Part shown: one piece after another, positions 11,420 to 28,883 of the stretch | Numbering within the stretch: position 1 is the stretch's first letter | Layout: each line of letters starts with the position of its first letter | Origin: Pseudorasbora parva | Lineage: Eukaryota > Chordata > Actinopteri > Cypriniformes > Gobionidae | DNA: 64,000 nt | Direction: 5' to 3' | NCBI RefSeq assembly: GCF_024679245.1 | Contig: NC_090191.1 | Span: 38,910,982-38,974,981, forward strand | Made by a program: the position numbers and the translations under genes | Notes under the pieces: model-generated | What the model saw: the letters and a program-made list of their open reading frames with translations, nothing else | Told to the model about the DNA's origin: nothing | Database searches by the model: none

Positions 11420-12815
11420 GGGCAGTGCAATATATCAAAATTATCGAAATCTCATATGTGCATATCGCAATATGCATATCGCAACGGTACGCAATATCTG
11501 AATGATTTTAAAGGTCCCGTTCTTCGCATGTTTTCGAAGCTTTGATTATGTTTACAGTGTGCAATATAACATGAGTTCATGTTTCGCGTGTAAAAAAATA
11601 TATATTTTTCACACAATTTACTTATCTGTATACCGCTGTTTCCTCTGTCCTAAAAACGGCCTGATGATTTCCTTGTTCTATGAAGTCCCTCCTTCAGAAA
11701 CACGTAACGAGTTCTGATTGGGCCACCGCTTCCCGTGTTGTGATTGGACAGCAGCTTAGCGCACTCTGCCCGGAAAGGTCCCGCCTCTTACCATAACGGG
11801 GAGATGCAAGCGCTGAATGCGCGCTCTTCACGGGGGAGAGCAGCGAGACCACGCCCCCTATTTTGCGTGTTCTTGTGGGCGGAGGGTTCGTCAACAAACG
11901 GTTCTAGTGACGTCATTCCTGCAGGAAGTGCAAGGAAGGCTTTGAAAGGGAACTTCTGTTAAATAAATTATCCCGCTTGGCATTGAACTTTGAGCTTAAT
12001 AATTTTACAGGTATTATTTATGCTCCAACAGCAACATTTCACACTAACTAAAGTTTGAAAGATGGAATCGCGAAGAACGGGACCTTTAATGGCTACTTCA
12101 ACATTGTGAATACACACAGTTATGTCAAAATGGCTGTCTTGATGAGTATTCATGTAAACTCAGTAAACTCAATTCAGTTATGCTTTAAATGAACGATATC
12201 AGTTGAGGAAAGACACTGAATGTGTGTATAAAGGATCTGTGCATTAGCTCTTAAAGTGACAGGCAGCTAATACAGTAAACCTGTCACTGTCTGTCAAACA
12301 ACAGAAGAACAAGAGAAAATCACTTTTCACTGTCACTTGTGCTTTTGGCTAAATAACCTTTGTGGCTTTATTAAGTGTTTATTTAATTAATGTGAAGACT
12401 TGTTTTAGTTCTTATTTTTAATAACAAAGATAAATAAAAAAATAATACAAATAATTGTCCTAGATCAGGCGTCTTTGTTTATCTGGATGTTCTTAATGTT
12501 CAGTTTTAGGTTGATATAACTATATATTATAAAGTCAAGCAAAGATTGTTTGGTATTTAAATATCTGCGTCCCATTTTTTGTTTGTTTACATTGACGTTA
12601 AAATTATATTGTCATATTTATGACATACATTTTTGCTAAAACGCAGCTGGTCACATTCAGAAGTTGTAGCGATGCTTTTTTCCACGCAGTTTTTAATTAT
12701 TTATTTTTTTATATAATTGAAATAGATTTTACACACAAATAGCAATATTGTATCGCATATCAATATCGCATTATTTATCAAGATATTGCATATCACTTTT
12801 TTTTTCAATATCCCA
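11420..12815 (+). repeat. AT-rich repeat with ATATCGCAATAT-type ends, split by a TTAA element
   Basis: The left side (GGGCAGTGCAATATATC, then several ATATCGCAATATGCATATCGC motifs) is mirrored on the right by TATCGCATATCAATATCGC and AGATATTGCATATCAC. The interior near 12180-12320 shares wording with 9590-9650. The element at 11512-12085 sits inside it. Outer edges are approximate because no target duplication was found. Confidence 0.5.
11512..12085 (+). mobile_element. TTAA-flanked TIR element, 574 bp
   Basis: The ends are a perfect 16-bp inverted repeat AGGTCCCGTTCTTCGC / GCGAAGAACGGGACCT. Each end is directly abutted by TTAA (11508-11511 and 12086-12089). TTAA duplication is the signature of piggyBac and Kolobok types. 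The interior is relatively GC-rich and encodes no recognisable transposase, so this is a non-autonomous copy. Confidence 0.85.
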
Positions 12816-15040
12816 CAGTTACAAGGACACCTTGAATTAAAAAGTAACCTTTATATTTTATTTTAGCTTTATTTCAATGACCAAAAGCTATAAACAATAA
12901 CAGCACTGCTCAGCTGAAGAAAGAAACAGCAGCTGATCTCCACAAGCCCCGTCTTGACCTGCTAGGCTATATTTGATAAACATGAGGCCTCAATTGGGAC
13001 AAGTCAATTGGGACATAGCTTATATTTATAATTGCTGTAAAACAAGTTTTCCTGATCTTATCAAAAACCTTATTTAGGCTACACTAGTGCATATTACCTG
13101 TAACTAATATGATACTATAAATAAACCACCTATATATAACTTACTGGAACATTCCCCCGGTTTGTACCATATTCAAAAGTAACGTACAGGGCTTCCCCCA
13201 CATCATCTGCGTCATGTCATAAGCCTGTTAGGTCTAAGCATCCTGGGAACTATAGCTTAGTGACATGACGTCACAACAATGCAAGGTATGCACAAAGCTC
13301 ACGCCTGATGTAACACCAGCTATTAGCACCCCCTTTCCCCTCTACACCCTCAAACCCAGTCGTGCAGATTTTCACAACAATCCTGAGTCAAACTACAGGC
13401 CAGTCGCACCTACATGTGGTGGTGATATGGACAGGCATGGATTAGAGAGACACGTCACTGCCCTCCCCCTTCTCTTGCCACTTTACACAAGCTACAGTGG
13501 TGTGATGTAGCACATTTAACGGGGAACAGCAAGAATGCTTTATGGGTGATTAAATTAAGTGGACGCTTTCTTCTTTTTAGAATAAAGTTGCATGACAATG
13601 TCAAGATTGAATGAAGAATAATTTCCCCACATTGGCACCAAAATATTATCCATGTGATAAGATCACATTTATTTCACATCAATTTTTGGTCAAGATCTTG
13701 TATTGACAATGCAAGAGTCCAGCACTCTGTAAAGTCTCCTCCAGCACATCCCAAAGACTCAATGCATTTAAAATCTGGACTCGGAGGTGGCAATTCATGT
13801 GTGAAAATGATTCTTCATGCTCCTTTCCCAACCATTCTTTCACAATTTGAGCCTGATGAATCTTGACATGGTAATCCTGGATGGACATGATGTTTCCTAG
13901 TTCCTAAATGGCTGACTTTTGCCAAACATATAACTAACATGTTAGAAACCCATCATAGACGTTATGCACTCGCAGGCTCGTTCTGCATCAAAATCTTGGC
14001 TAATAATTTATCCTTGAACTGTACACCATCTTCTGTTTGTCAGCTAAGATAAGACAATAAAGATACTTTTTTTATTGATAAGAGATTCATTGAGAGAACA
14101 GTCTCCTTTAAGTCCTTCCAAGAAACGGTCAAGGCAGATAAGAGTCAAATCTAAGAGAACCGGCAAATTCCCATAATAACATAATCTATCCCAGCCTAGC
14201 CACACAAAGTTTATGACAGAAAGAGGCGTCACAGTATTGGCAGGGTTTCATTCCCACTGACACATAATAGAAGACTGACATTTCTAAAGTTATATCACAC
14301 TTTGGGGGAAAATGCAATTGCAGAGAAGCAGAAGTTGTCAATGTTCGAAGAGACTAAATCTGTAACCTTCACATAAATACGAGACATTGCTTTTGAACAA
14401 AGAGCAGAAATTGCATGTCTTTAAATTTCAGAAAGTCAGCTGGCAGGGCTTCCCGATGAGAACACATGGACAAAGCAACCTAATCATAACAGGACAATTG
14501 AACGGCCTCGCTCCAGTATTCTTCAACAAATGCCACAAAACTGACTTGCATACAATCGAAAAATGCCTTTCTACTCTTTGAAAGTGAAAAGCAAAACTAG
14601 ATATGTATGTTTACATGACAAACATTGAGCACTGGCTATTATAGCATACGAGAAAAAAAATGTCAATGCAACTCAAATAAAAGAAAGCATATCATTTTAA
14701 CATTCATAGCTGATCACAACCTACAACTATACAAGAGAAATCTGTTTTTATCTATGATCATGGCACAAATGGGACTATAAAGAAACTTGGGTAGCACTAC
14801 ACCACTCATTAAAATTAAGCTTAAATCATGAATCAAACAATAGCATGAAAGAGCATTTAAACTGAAATTGTTACATGCATTGTTGAGATGTACATCAACT
14901 ACTTATCTAAAGCACTACGCCTTTTCTTTTTCTTTTTTTGCGAAAGACCTAATTATTAAAGTTATTATAAAAGTGTTTCATACACATGATGTTTGGGAAC
15001 TGAATGTTTTGCCCCGGATAAAACGCATGCAGCGCCACGA
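12816..15040. other. ahcyl2 intron 1, no recognised feature
   Basis: No exon, RNA gene or bounded repeat recognised. Short AT-rich tracts only. Toward 15040 the base composition rises as the ahcyl2 CpG-rich 5' region begins. Confidence 0.4.
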
Positions 15041-15760
15041 CACACGCACTGCGGGTCTCTTTCTACCATTAGAAACAATCACTCACGCGGCTCTGAATCA
15101 CCGTGATCAGATCAAACCCCGGGTGGAAGCACTCGGTAGATCTGCCACCGATCATCCCCTGACAGCTAGGAGGTAAATGAACGTGAATTTACAGCTGTTA
15201 CGGTGCTAGTAAAGGTCTGATAGGCCAGAATCATCGCCGCACAATGACACAAGGCAGCGGGTGAACGGTACAACACGAGCTCCATCACAGTTCACGTTAC
15301 CTTTTTCATTCGCGGTGCCTCGGCTACGGTGCCATCGCAGTTGACAAACGCCTCGCCGCCGTTCTGCTGCTGGTCCGGTCGCTTCATCGCGGACGCCTGC
15401 GGCATCTTCACGGGGTTCGGAGAGACGGTCACCGGGCTCGGCTCCCCCACCGCGGCCGCCGCTACCGCTGATGACGACGAAGTAGAGTTATTTTCACTCT
15501 TCTTATCCTCTGCCTTGGGTGGCAGCGGAGATATAGCGGGGAGAGAGTCTTTGCCGGCCACGTCTTTTAATTCGACCTCGGCCATTTTCGCTGCCACAGC
15601 CTGGACTGACATCGCTGCGAACCGCACGGTGATTTTTTTCCAATACAGAGAGCAGCGACACACACGAACGGATACGCACGGTGGAAGGACGCACGGCGCA
15701 AAGCATTATGGGACATGCAGTTCACGTTACCATAGCGTCTACTACGCATCGTGTTACTCA
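15040..15760 (-). promoter_or_regulatory. ahcyl2: CpG-rich 5' region of ahcyl2
   Basis: GC- and CpG-rich compared with the surrounding AT-rich DNA, spanning the start of intron 1, the first coding exon and the sequence upstream of its ATG. This is typical of a housekeeping-type vertebrate promoter. No TATA box is evident. The transcription start is not resolvable by eye. Confidence 0.55.
15301..15612 (-). CDS. ahcyl2: ahcyl2 first coding exon (adenosylhomocysteinase-like 2, N-terminal region)
   Basis: Minus strand, 104 codons from ATG (15612) to AAG followed by the donor GTAACG, phase 0. The peptide starts MSVQAVAAKMAEVELKD and contains PQASAMKRPD, then NGGEAF, DGTVAEAPR and MKK. It lines up with the unique N-terminus of AHCYL2 (known wording MSVQ, VELKD, PQASAMKR, DGTVTEAP, then KKQIQFAD after the splice). 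The middle is a low-complexity Ser/Ala-rich linker. AHCYL2 is an IRBIT-family protein related to S-adenosylhomocysteine hydrolase. Its N-terminal extension mediates regulation of ion transporters and IP3 receptors rather than hydrolysis. The remaining exons were not found in 1-15300, so intron 1 exceeds 15 kb, in keeping with the long first intron in mammals. An in-frame upstream ATG (15663) exists, but MSVQ is the family start. Confidence 0.88.
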
Positions 15761-16355
15761 TCATGGATAATAATAGTGAACGAACGGCAGTGGTAGTAAT
15801 TACGATTTCCCCCCAGAACACACACACAAATATGTGCACATTATGTAAACAATCGATTTGACACTTACACTAATATTATATTATTGTTTTTGTATTTTTA
15901 TTATACTATAAGATTTATAAAAATTTCTCAATATTCAGTTTTCAAACTCTAACAAATATTACTTTGTACCAACATAAAATTACTGTAGCAGTAGTGGTAC
16001 ATCATATGATAATACCATGGTACAGAATTATTACCATGTTTACATACCATGGTATTTCCATAGTGATTCAAAGAATAGTATGGTTGTGCCACGCATTTCA
16101 GTTTGAACACTATTGGAAGACTCTTCTTATATTTCTCTTACACCTTATGCATGAACTTTATAAAGCAATTTCACGTGGGCATTCTAGGAAATTCCAGCTG
16201 TAGAACTGGTGAAGCTGGAAAGACTTATAAAAAGCCACATTGTGTTCTTATCGTTTATAATCATCCGTAGGAGTGCAGCACTACCATCCAGTGGTTAACC
16301 GAGGGAATAGAGTTCAAAACTTTTTGAGTAAAAAACATTAGAACAATGCTGGGCT
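15613..16355. other. intergenic space between tmem209 3' end and ahcyl2 5' end
   Basis: About 700 bp separates the ahcyl2 ATG from the candidate poly(A) signal of tmem209. Both genes read leftwards, so the tmem209 terminus lies just upstream of the ahcyl2 promoter. Contains a short ACCATGGTA-rich palindromic patch near 16012-16055; nothing else recognised. Confidence 0.5.
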
Positions 16356-16361
16356 TTTATT
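16356..16361 (-). terminator. tmem209: candidate tmem209 poly(A) signal
   Basis: TTTATT on the plus strand reads AATAAA on the minus strand, about 675 nt past the tmem209 stop codon. It is the best-placed hexamer before the ahcyl2 promoter. Inferred from position. Confidence 0.45.
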
Positions 16362-17035
16362 AAATTGAATACCAAAGACAAAAGTGGAAGCTCATTTCAC
16401 TTCAAGTTTCACTTTAGACAATATAAAATACAAAAAACGTAAACATTTCTTGCTGATAGTGTAATTTGGCAATGAAGATCAAGATCACCTATCCTCCGAG
16501 CTCTTCTGTACATTGTCATGGTAATTGTGAAATAAGAGAGCAAGTAAATGAACATTATTACACCAAACTGTCTACACCAAAAGCAAAATTGTCATGGTTA
16601 TAACAGGTGTTCATTTATACAGCAAAATAAAGAAAAGGTAAAGAAAAACTACCAGTAACTGCTTTTAAAATTCCTCAAACTCCTGCTGTGTCCATTCTCC
16701 CTGACCAGCCTGAAAGACTTTACATTCGTATAACTTATAATTCGTATACATTGTTTTTCTTGTATGATGACCAAATACAAAAAATATTTATACAATAATC
16801 CAGTGGAACAAGGTCTATTTTGACTCAGTTTCAAGCCATAAATATGTCAGCGTTGACGTTTAAAACATTTTCTTCAGCTAAAATGTCTTTCTGTGCTTAA
16901 TCTGTATTTGCATTAAGTTTGTGAGAGTACGACGTGTCTCAAAAACATTCAACATCACAAGAATGTAAAGGTAAAAAAAGTCATCACATCTCAAGGCTTG
17001 TGCGGTTTTTCCTCTAATTGGCAAACAGGACCATC

Positions 17036-21832
<4,797 letters not shown>

Positions 21833-22385
21833 CTAAATGAAAATAAAACTATACTATTGTGAATGTGACACCTTACTGGTATCATACTCAATGTTAACGA
21901 GATGTAATGTTCAGTTGCACTATGAGCCTTTCAGGCAATGTGCACTTGTAACGTTACTTCCCTACAACTCTACACTGGAGAACTCAGGACACAATAAACA
22001 AGAGACGAAAAAACATATGGCTTTTAGAGGTAAACTGCAGCTAAACTCAGTTTAAAGTGTGTTTGATACATACTTCCTCTTCAATAGTCCTGCATGAACG
22101 CGGTAAAGTAAAGAGAGTGAGCACAGCAGCAAATAAATTGCGTTTGAATAACGTTTCAAAATAAAAGTCTCTAAACGCAAATCAGCTACTTTTTGTAGAG
22201 TACCAGTTTGTAACTTCGGTGAATTTATATGGACAGTAGATATGCTAGAATTGTTTGAATATATTGTATTTAATGTCTCACTCTTGATATGATGATTTAA
22301 AAACATTTTACTTTATTATTATTTTTATTTGTCAGAAAGGAACAACTGACGATATTTTCATTAATTTAGAACAGCATACGATTTT

Positions 22386-22489
<104 letters not shown>

Positions 22490-22613
22490 TTAATATAATT
22501 ATTATTATTATTTTATTTATTTATTTATTTTGCGCATTACAAAGCCCCGAAAAAAACTTAGGCTAAATCGTGCACACCATTTATATAACTCGAGGGAACG
22601 AATTAGTAACTCG

Positions 22614-22705
22614 TTTCTTTTCTTTTCTTTTCTTTTCTTTTCTTTTCTTTTCTTTTCTTTTCTTTTCTTTTCTTTTCTTTTCTTTTCTTTTCTTTTCTTT
22701 TCTTT
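22614..22705. repeat. (TTTTC)n pentanucleotide microsatellite
   Basis: About 18 perfect TTTTC units. Open frames through it encode a repeating Phe/Ser/Leu peptide and are artefacts. Confidence 0.97.
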
Positions 22706-23834
22706 ATGTCATGTGCAGGGCTCCGTAGTATTTGTTTTTAATAATTTACAATATAATATAAATTCAGACTGATATAATGCAACAAATTCTCTGCAAATCC
22801 TCTTTTAAACACCAGAGGTCAGCAAGACACTGTGCAACCACCATCTATCCAGTACTATATTCCAGCACAACCTATGGCTATGGGCGCAACGGGCCCATTA
22901 TTAAGCCCGTTTTTTTACAGTCTATGGTCCACACGGAGACGCGTTTATCCGTATACGTATGAATGTTGTACAGTATCAGCGTTTCGTCCGCACGGATCAG
23001 GCGTTTTGGAAGCATGAATCCGATATTTTCTGAAAAACCGGGTCCCGAGCATAAATCTGAAAACAATAATCTAGCGTTTCGTGTGTGCAACCAATCCAAT
23101 TTGTGAAACGGTGATGTCATCACTCTACGTCACTACGGTGAAGGTGTACAACTACGGGCACTGGGCATGCGCACAACAATATTTCGTCATGTAATTACCG
23201 TATTTGCATTATTGTAAGGGTAGGTTTAGGGTTGGGGTAGGTGTAGGCGTTAATAAAACACATCTTTTAAGTAGCAAATATATTTATTGTTAGTTTATCG
23301 TGAGATTTTGCCTCACCTTCTCATGCCCCTTCTAGCCATAACTCTTCTTCTAGGATTTTAGTGTATTTATGTGGCAAAATTACAGCGCCACACACTGGCC
23401 TGGCATCTATACTACAGTCTTTTTCAGTGGGTTTGAGTGCTGTGTCCGCAGATATTTCTTGAAACGAGAAAAAAAAAGATCGGATTGGGAAAGCTTGCTT
23501 CATGTGGACGGGGCAGTCTTGCCTTATAGCACAGCTGTGATAAAGACAGAGGCCATACGGCTTTACCTGGAGTCGAGGAGAGCTGCCATCTCTCATTTAG
23601 TCATCATTTGGGTGTTTTTCTTAGTGTAAAGTGCCTTTTAATAACTGAGAACCTAAGAACCTGATGTTAAAAGTTCTTATGGAATCTTAGAAGCCAACAA
23701 AGAACATTTAATCCATTAATCCAATATTAATGATGTTTTGAACTGTGAAAGCAATGCATCCTGGGGTGTGAGGGCAGGTAAGCGAATCTATTCTCAGAGT
23801 TGGAGCTGGCACTGGATCCCATCTGCAGCACAGT

Positions 23835-23876
<42 letters not shown>

Positions 23877-24410
23877 CGCGATGACATCATACGTCTGAGT
23901 TCTTGCCTCCGTAATTGGCCCGTTTCCTCCACCGGCGTGGAACACACAAGTGAAGCCAGACACATGCTCACAGGGATTTTCCAGAAAGACGAGGGGCCCA
24001 GTTTTAGGGACGCTACGGAGCTAGGGCTGAAAACGACTGTAAATGTCACAAATGAATGAAGGGCCTCAACCCAAAATGCAATCTGATCCAGTGCGCCCCT
24101 GGGCAGAGCCGTTTGATCTGCTTCACATTCCACCCCCACAGCCAAAACACCATCTCCATGTTCTGACATTATCAGAACTATCTGCACATGCTGTTAGGAG
24201 CTGCACTGTTGTGTTTTTTACTTGATGGCGCTTTCTGACATGATGATCTAATTGATCGGAAGCCAAATGCTAATTTACCAGATGCCGATGCTTTTAAAAT
24301 AGGCATTTTTTTGAGTTAACATAGGCTATAGCCTACACCCTTATAAGATATTTGGCATGAAAATCTGGAGCCTTTCGAGGGACGTCTTTTGCAGACTAAT
24401 GATCTGCATG
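22706..24410. other. intergenic, no gene supported
   Basis: Between tmem209 and ccnd2. Contains a (TG)n run at 23836-23873 and otherwise unassigned sequence. No open frame shows a recognisable domain or conserved exon structure. Confidence 0.45.
23836..23873. repeat. (TG)n microsatellite
   Basis: About 19 TG dinucleotides. Long frames spanning it on both strands are artefacts. Confidence 0.95.
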
Positions 24411-24612
24411 CACTGTAAAAAAAAAATCCAACTTATGTATTGTATGACAAGTTCAGCTTTTAAAGTTTATTCAACATGAAAAGAGTTGAGATAACTCAAA
24501 CAAAGTTTGTACTACTATTGACCCTAAGTTGAGAATACTCAAAAATGTACTGCAGCTGGTTGCCTTAAACTTTTAAGTTTTCTCAATGTTGTTTTTTTTT
24601 TTAACAGTGTGA
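24411..24612 (+). mobile_element. small TIR element (CACTGTAAAAAA ends)
   Basis: Starts GCACTGTAAAAAAAAAATCC and ends TTTTTTTTTAACAGTGTG, an approximate inverted repeat, with about 170 bp of AT-rich interior rich in AGTTGAG/CTCAA words. It fits a MITE. No target duplication could be fixed because the flanks are low complexity. Confidence 0.55.
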
Positions 24613-25597
24613 TGGATCACCGAGGTCTATGTTTCAATGATCATTTGTCTTTATAGAGCTGTCACCAGTGTTGTTTAGGGTGATACGTTGGCATGTAGTT
24701 GCAAAGTTACTTAGAATAATGTCTATGTGGACCATAATTTTTGTTTAATATTTGTATTTTATCAGAAATTTAAATTTTAGTTAACTATAATAACCATGCC
24801 TGCATGCGGTCACTGCATAATTCAAAGGCATATCTGTGCTTTTTCCTCCAGATTAGTCTTGCATGCCAACACTGTGATGTATCCAGTCAGCAGAGCTCTA
24901 ACTATTGCTTCCATGACTTGTGCCAAAAGAGTCGTGTGTGTAACACAGAGCTGCTAATGTTTCACATTGATTTGACTGCAGCACTGTACTGAATCGCAGC
25001 ACCATTACCTCACTGTAGCAGCATTTGCCGCCGGTGTCTCTATCTGCACCATTAGCAGATGCACACTGTTGGCCAGTGATGTCATTCAGCTCACCATGGG
25101 AAAGAGCAGAAAATTACGCTTTGCAAATTTGCTGCTAAATACTAAACACTCTTCGCTACTAATTTGCCCTTTCACCATATCCCAGAATTCCATGCAGGGC
25201 GTCCTGGCTGTGAAACTGATGATGCGGCGAATACAATTCCATTGCGGAATATGCAGTCAAAATTTGATTCTAATCTAAATGAACATACCATTAACCCTTA
25301 TCGCACACAAAGTTGTCTGACTGACAAATTCTGAATGGGACTGAATATGCTGACACGTCTGAAATATAATGCAAACATGCATATTGTGTTGTGTACCCAA
25401 ATATTTCTGTGGCAGGGTTGTCAGCTAAATGATCAACAAGTGTTTATACATTAAACTTGTTCTTGACCTGATTCATACAATTTTTCTTTATAATATCCTG
25501 GATCATCATCTCTCGAACTCAATTAATATAATGATGAGACACATGAAACTTGCCAAACGACATGATTTCTAAGCAAAGCAGACCTGCCGGTTAATGG

Positions 25598-25812
25598 CCT
25601 GGTTTCACAGACAGGGCTTAGATTAATCCAGGATTAGGTTTTAGTTCGGTTAGGACATTTTTTAATTCGTTTTTATAAGCATGCCTGTAAGTGTGCATCT
25701 TGAGACAAAGCAATACCACTGACATATTTTAAGATATGCCAGATAAAGTTTCTTTCAGTTAAAAACATGCATTTTAGTTTAGGACTATAGTTTAAGTGAA
25801 ACCGGGGGAGTA
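25598..25812 (+). repeat. dispersed repeat (CAGTTTCACAGACA type), copy 1
   Basis: Shares ordered phrases with 33064-33258: TTTCACAGACA, GGCTTAGAT, CCAGGAT, TTAGGACATTT, CATCTTGAGACAAA, ACATATTTTAAG and ACATGCATTT. The ends are complementary (TGGTTTCACAG at the left, AGTGAAACCGG at the right), so it is a small foldback-type repeat. Confidence 0.65.
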
Positions 25813-26689
25813 AGTGTTGAAAGATTGCAACATACAATATGTAATCAGATTACTTTTTGATGGAACAAAGAAAAGTATTAGAAATTTACACATACATTTT
25901 TTTCACATTATTTTCAGTTGAGTTTGCTTAAATATTTTAAACATACTAAACTAAAATTCTATCACTTCTTCATAACAAATATAATAAAACACATTACCTT
26001 CTACTTACTGTGGCTGTTTTAGTAAATACAGGACTTTGGATCCAAATGCAGTACACTCAAAAATTATAAAATATTAAGTATTAAAAAAAAAGTATAAATA
26101 AAAAGTATGAAAAAATATTCAGGCCCGATATGACACATTTAAATTATGTCCACTTTACTTAAACATATCTAGTTTTATCTCAACTTTATTTAATTGTGTT
26201 CAATCAACCTAATATATTTAAAACTGAAGTTTACTTAATTTATTTGTGTTAAAACTACATCAAATATTTGTGCTGACACAACTAACTGTGCAGTGAATCT
26301 GTAGTTCCCAGCATGCTTTGCAAGGGACTGCGCTAGGAAAGAAAATGTAGGGATTCAAGTGTTTTTCAGTAAAGGGAAATATGTTGATAGTTTATGTTAC
26401 AGTGAGAAATTCAAATGGTTTGGATTTAGTCAAAGAAATTTTGTCAGCTGTACTTGAATTTCTTTTGTTCACATAACTAAATTGTTATTTGTAAAAATTG
26501 CTCAATGTTGTGCAACCTCTTGACGCATCCTTTTAAAGTAAATTCAACAAGTAATTTTTTGAGTGTATAAAGTTTATTTAAACAAAATTACCAGGCAGAG
26601 AATCAAAGAAATCAGGCAGAGAACAAGATAATCCAGACATGGGGAAAACAGAAAGGGGCAGTTTACACAACAGCGTTTTTAAGTGTTTT

Positions 26690-28045
26690 CAGCGTTCAGT
26701 TTCACTTGCACCATGGCGGATTCGCTATTTACATGACAAAGTTTGCAAGCGGAAAGACTTTTATTTTATAATATTAAAATATGTTTTCGTGCTGAGTGTC
26801 CCTGTGTATAATAAGCAGTGTAATATGCACCCGCCTATAGGCGCATATTACTAATGTGCCCTTTAAATCAGCACTAGGTGACTTTTCAACCTTCATAATA
26901 CATTTTCAAGACTCTTGTGATGATACATCGACTTACAATAGGTTGAATGACACGTCTGCCATAGCTTGTCGGGGTCGGTATTGTTTTTAATCATACTTTT
27001 AAACTTCGGGTTTCGGGTAGTAACCCGAGAACAAAAAGAAACACAAAATTCGACTGCTTTACGGCATATACGTCACTTCCACCAACACTTCCTTAAATTC
27101 GGACGTGTGAGCTCAACTTTGTTCGTCGGATAATATAGTCATGTCCGAAGCAGCACAGACAAATAAGAAAGAAGAGGTTTTGTTGGAGGAAAGCAATAAG
27201 AGGAAACGAAAAAGTGATTAAAGGCAGGACGAGGATCAACATGTGACCAGCGTTTGCTCGTCGGCGTGAGCTGAAGGAGGCGTGCCCGACCGATGCTGTC
27301 CTGCTTGTTATGGTGATTACCGACCACTCAAACATTGAACTGAAGTATCATATAGATTCTGTAAAACGGTAACCAATAGACTACTATAATGACGCTGGCT
27401 TGTAAACGTGAGCATCGTGATTATTTGGCGTCTGAAAAAAATAAAACCCATGAAATTATATTCATATGACATGCTGAAGCATATGCCACTGACTGTACCT
27501 GGGGTGAAGACATTTCACACGCGCCGCCAGAAGAACACCTGCATGTGAACTCCTCCTGCAGTGTTCAGGGGAACCGTTAGTGCTGCACCAACCCGCGGGA
27601 CGCTTTTATGAAGTTATTTGGCCCGCCCCGCACCACTGTATATATTTTTACAACCCGCCGCGCACCCGCGACTATTAAATAAACATACGGGGTCCGCAAC
27701 CCGCGCTATCAGGGTTGTCATGTCAACAAATGCACGCGCGATGACATCCCCTGATGTAGGATGACAGAGCTTATGACAGTAGTTTTAGACATTATTTTTT
27801 CCAAATTGTAGGGGGACCCCGAGAGCAAAGGTTGCCAAGTGCTGCTTTAAATAACACAAATAATACTGCACTATTGACTTTAGATTTGTTGGCCAATGGT
27901 CGTTTTCAGTTAATCAAAATAGCAACACACCAACAATGCGTCTGAAAACACCTGGTTTTCAGACCAGCACGTCTATGGGCCAACAGTGCATTTGCTATTT
28001 AAACAATGTAGCGCTGGACGGGAAAATAATAACTGTCGGGCTGAA
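26690..28045 (+). repeat. interspersed repeat, copy 2, split by a TTAA element
   Basis: Left part 26690-26860 and right part 27853-28045 match consecutive parts of the repeat at 5683-6250 (CTTGCACCATGGCGGATTCG on the left; ATAGCAACAC, ACACCTGGTTTTCAGACCAG and ATTTAAACAATGTAG on the right). The 992 bp between are a separate insertion. Confidence 0.65.
26861..27852 (+). mobile_element. TTAA-type element with coding remnant
   Basis: The left end TTTAAATCAGCACTAGGTGAC is mirrored by the right end, whose inverse reads TTTAAAGCAGCACTTGGCAAC. TTAA lies at both borders. The related repeat at 5683-6250 shows the empty site (GCCCTATAAATAACA). An internal frame from 27141 reads MSEAAQTNKKEEVLLEESNK and then RKRKSD before a stop, like a decayed first exon of a transposon protein. 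TSD type suggests piggyBac or Kolobok relatives; unproven. Confidence 0.65.
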
Positions 28046-28883
28046 ACTAGCAAAATACACTACAGTGCTATAGGGTGTTTAGTGTTTATTTGCAAAGTGA
28101 CATTTCCCAATAAGCAAGGAATATATTTGTTGAGGATGCAATTCTATATTTCCTGATATGGAACTTGTGTCCGGAACCAGCGGGAGAATCTGATCCCTGG
28201 AGAGGTCACCACAGTCCTGGGAAGAGCTGTCTCGAGATCAGGGAAATCTCTCTTCTTTGCTATTCTTCCCTCTCTCCCTCTCATATACAGTACGAGTAGG
28301 TCAGTGCAGGCCAGTTTTCACAGACATTCAAGTATTAACAATGGAAGATCATCTCTGCTGCTCCTCACACAATCAGTCGCTGCTGGGAAGGGTCAAGAAC
28401 CTCCTCGGACTTGACCCTGCGGAGAGGGTCAAAAGAGTTTTTTTCCAAGGGGCATCGGTTATTATTAGACTATCTGTGAAGATAAACTCAAGCGATCTAT
28501 GTGGGAATGAATTATCTGAGTCTTCATTCTCATCAGCGCTCTATTTATGCTGATTTTCTTCAGTAATCATAGAGTGACGCTGTAATATGAATATGTTGTG
28601 GAGGAATAACACACTCACTTGAGCTCTATGCCAAAAACACTGCAGTACTTTTCACTGAATCATGGGAAAATCAGATCTGCCCATGTTGGTATGGGAACTC
28701 TATTCTTGGAGTGTGGGATGGGCACTGTGGAACCCACTTTGAACATAACATTATTTTTCTGGTTTTATGAGTTTTTGAAGTGAGACTTTTGGATGTTTTA
28801 CTGGTTATGGCACACACTCAGAGACCTTGTTCCAGACAGGGTTATTATAGTTAACTAAAAGGCAAGATTTCTTATTTTCATGT
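28046..28883. other. intergenic, nothing recognised
   Basis: A frame from 28341 reads MEDHLCCSSHNQSLLGRVKN but shows no known domain, no splice pattern and no second exon. I do not call it a gene. Confidence 0.4.

Noticed and set aside
15329..15796. 155-codon plus-strand frame
   Set aside because: Shadow of the ahcyl2 first exon on the opposite strand; the minus-strand reading matches a known family and splice donor.
22052..22120. 5' UTR exon of tmem209 with a GTATGT donor
   Set aside because: A donor-like site exists on the minus strand, but nothing else fixes the exon. An ATG there runs into a stop at once, so it was not annotated.
28257..28553. 98-codon frame containing MEDHLCCSSHNQSLLGRVKN
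   Set aside because: No recognisable domain, no splice sites linking it to another exon and no match I know. Left as intergenic.
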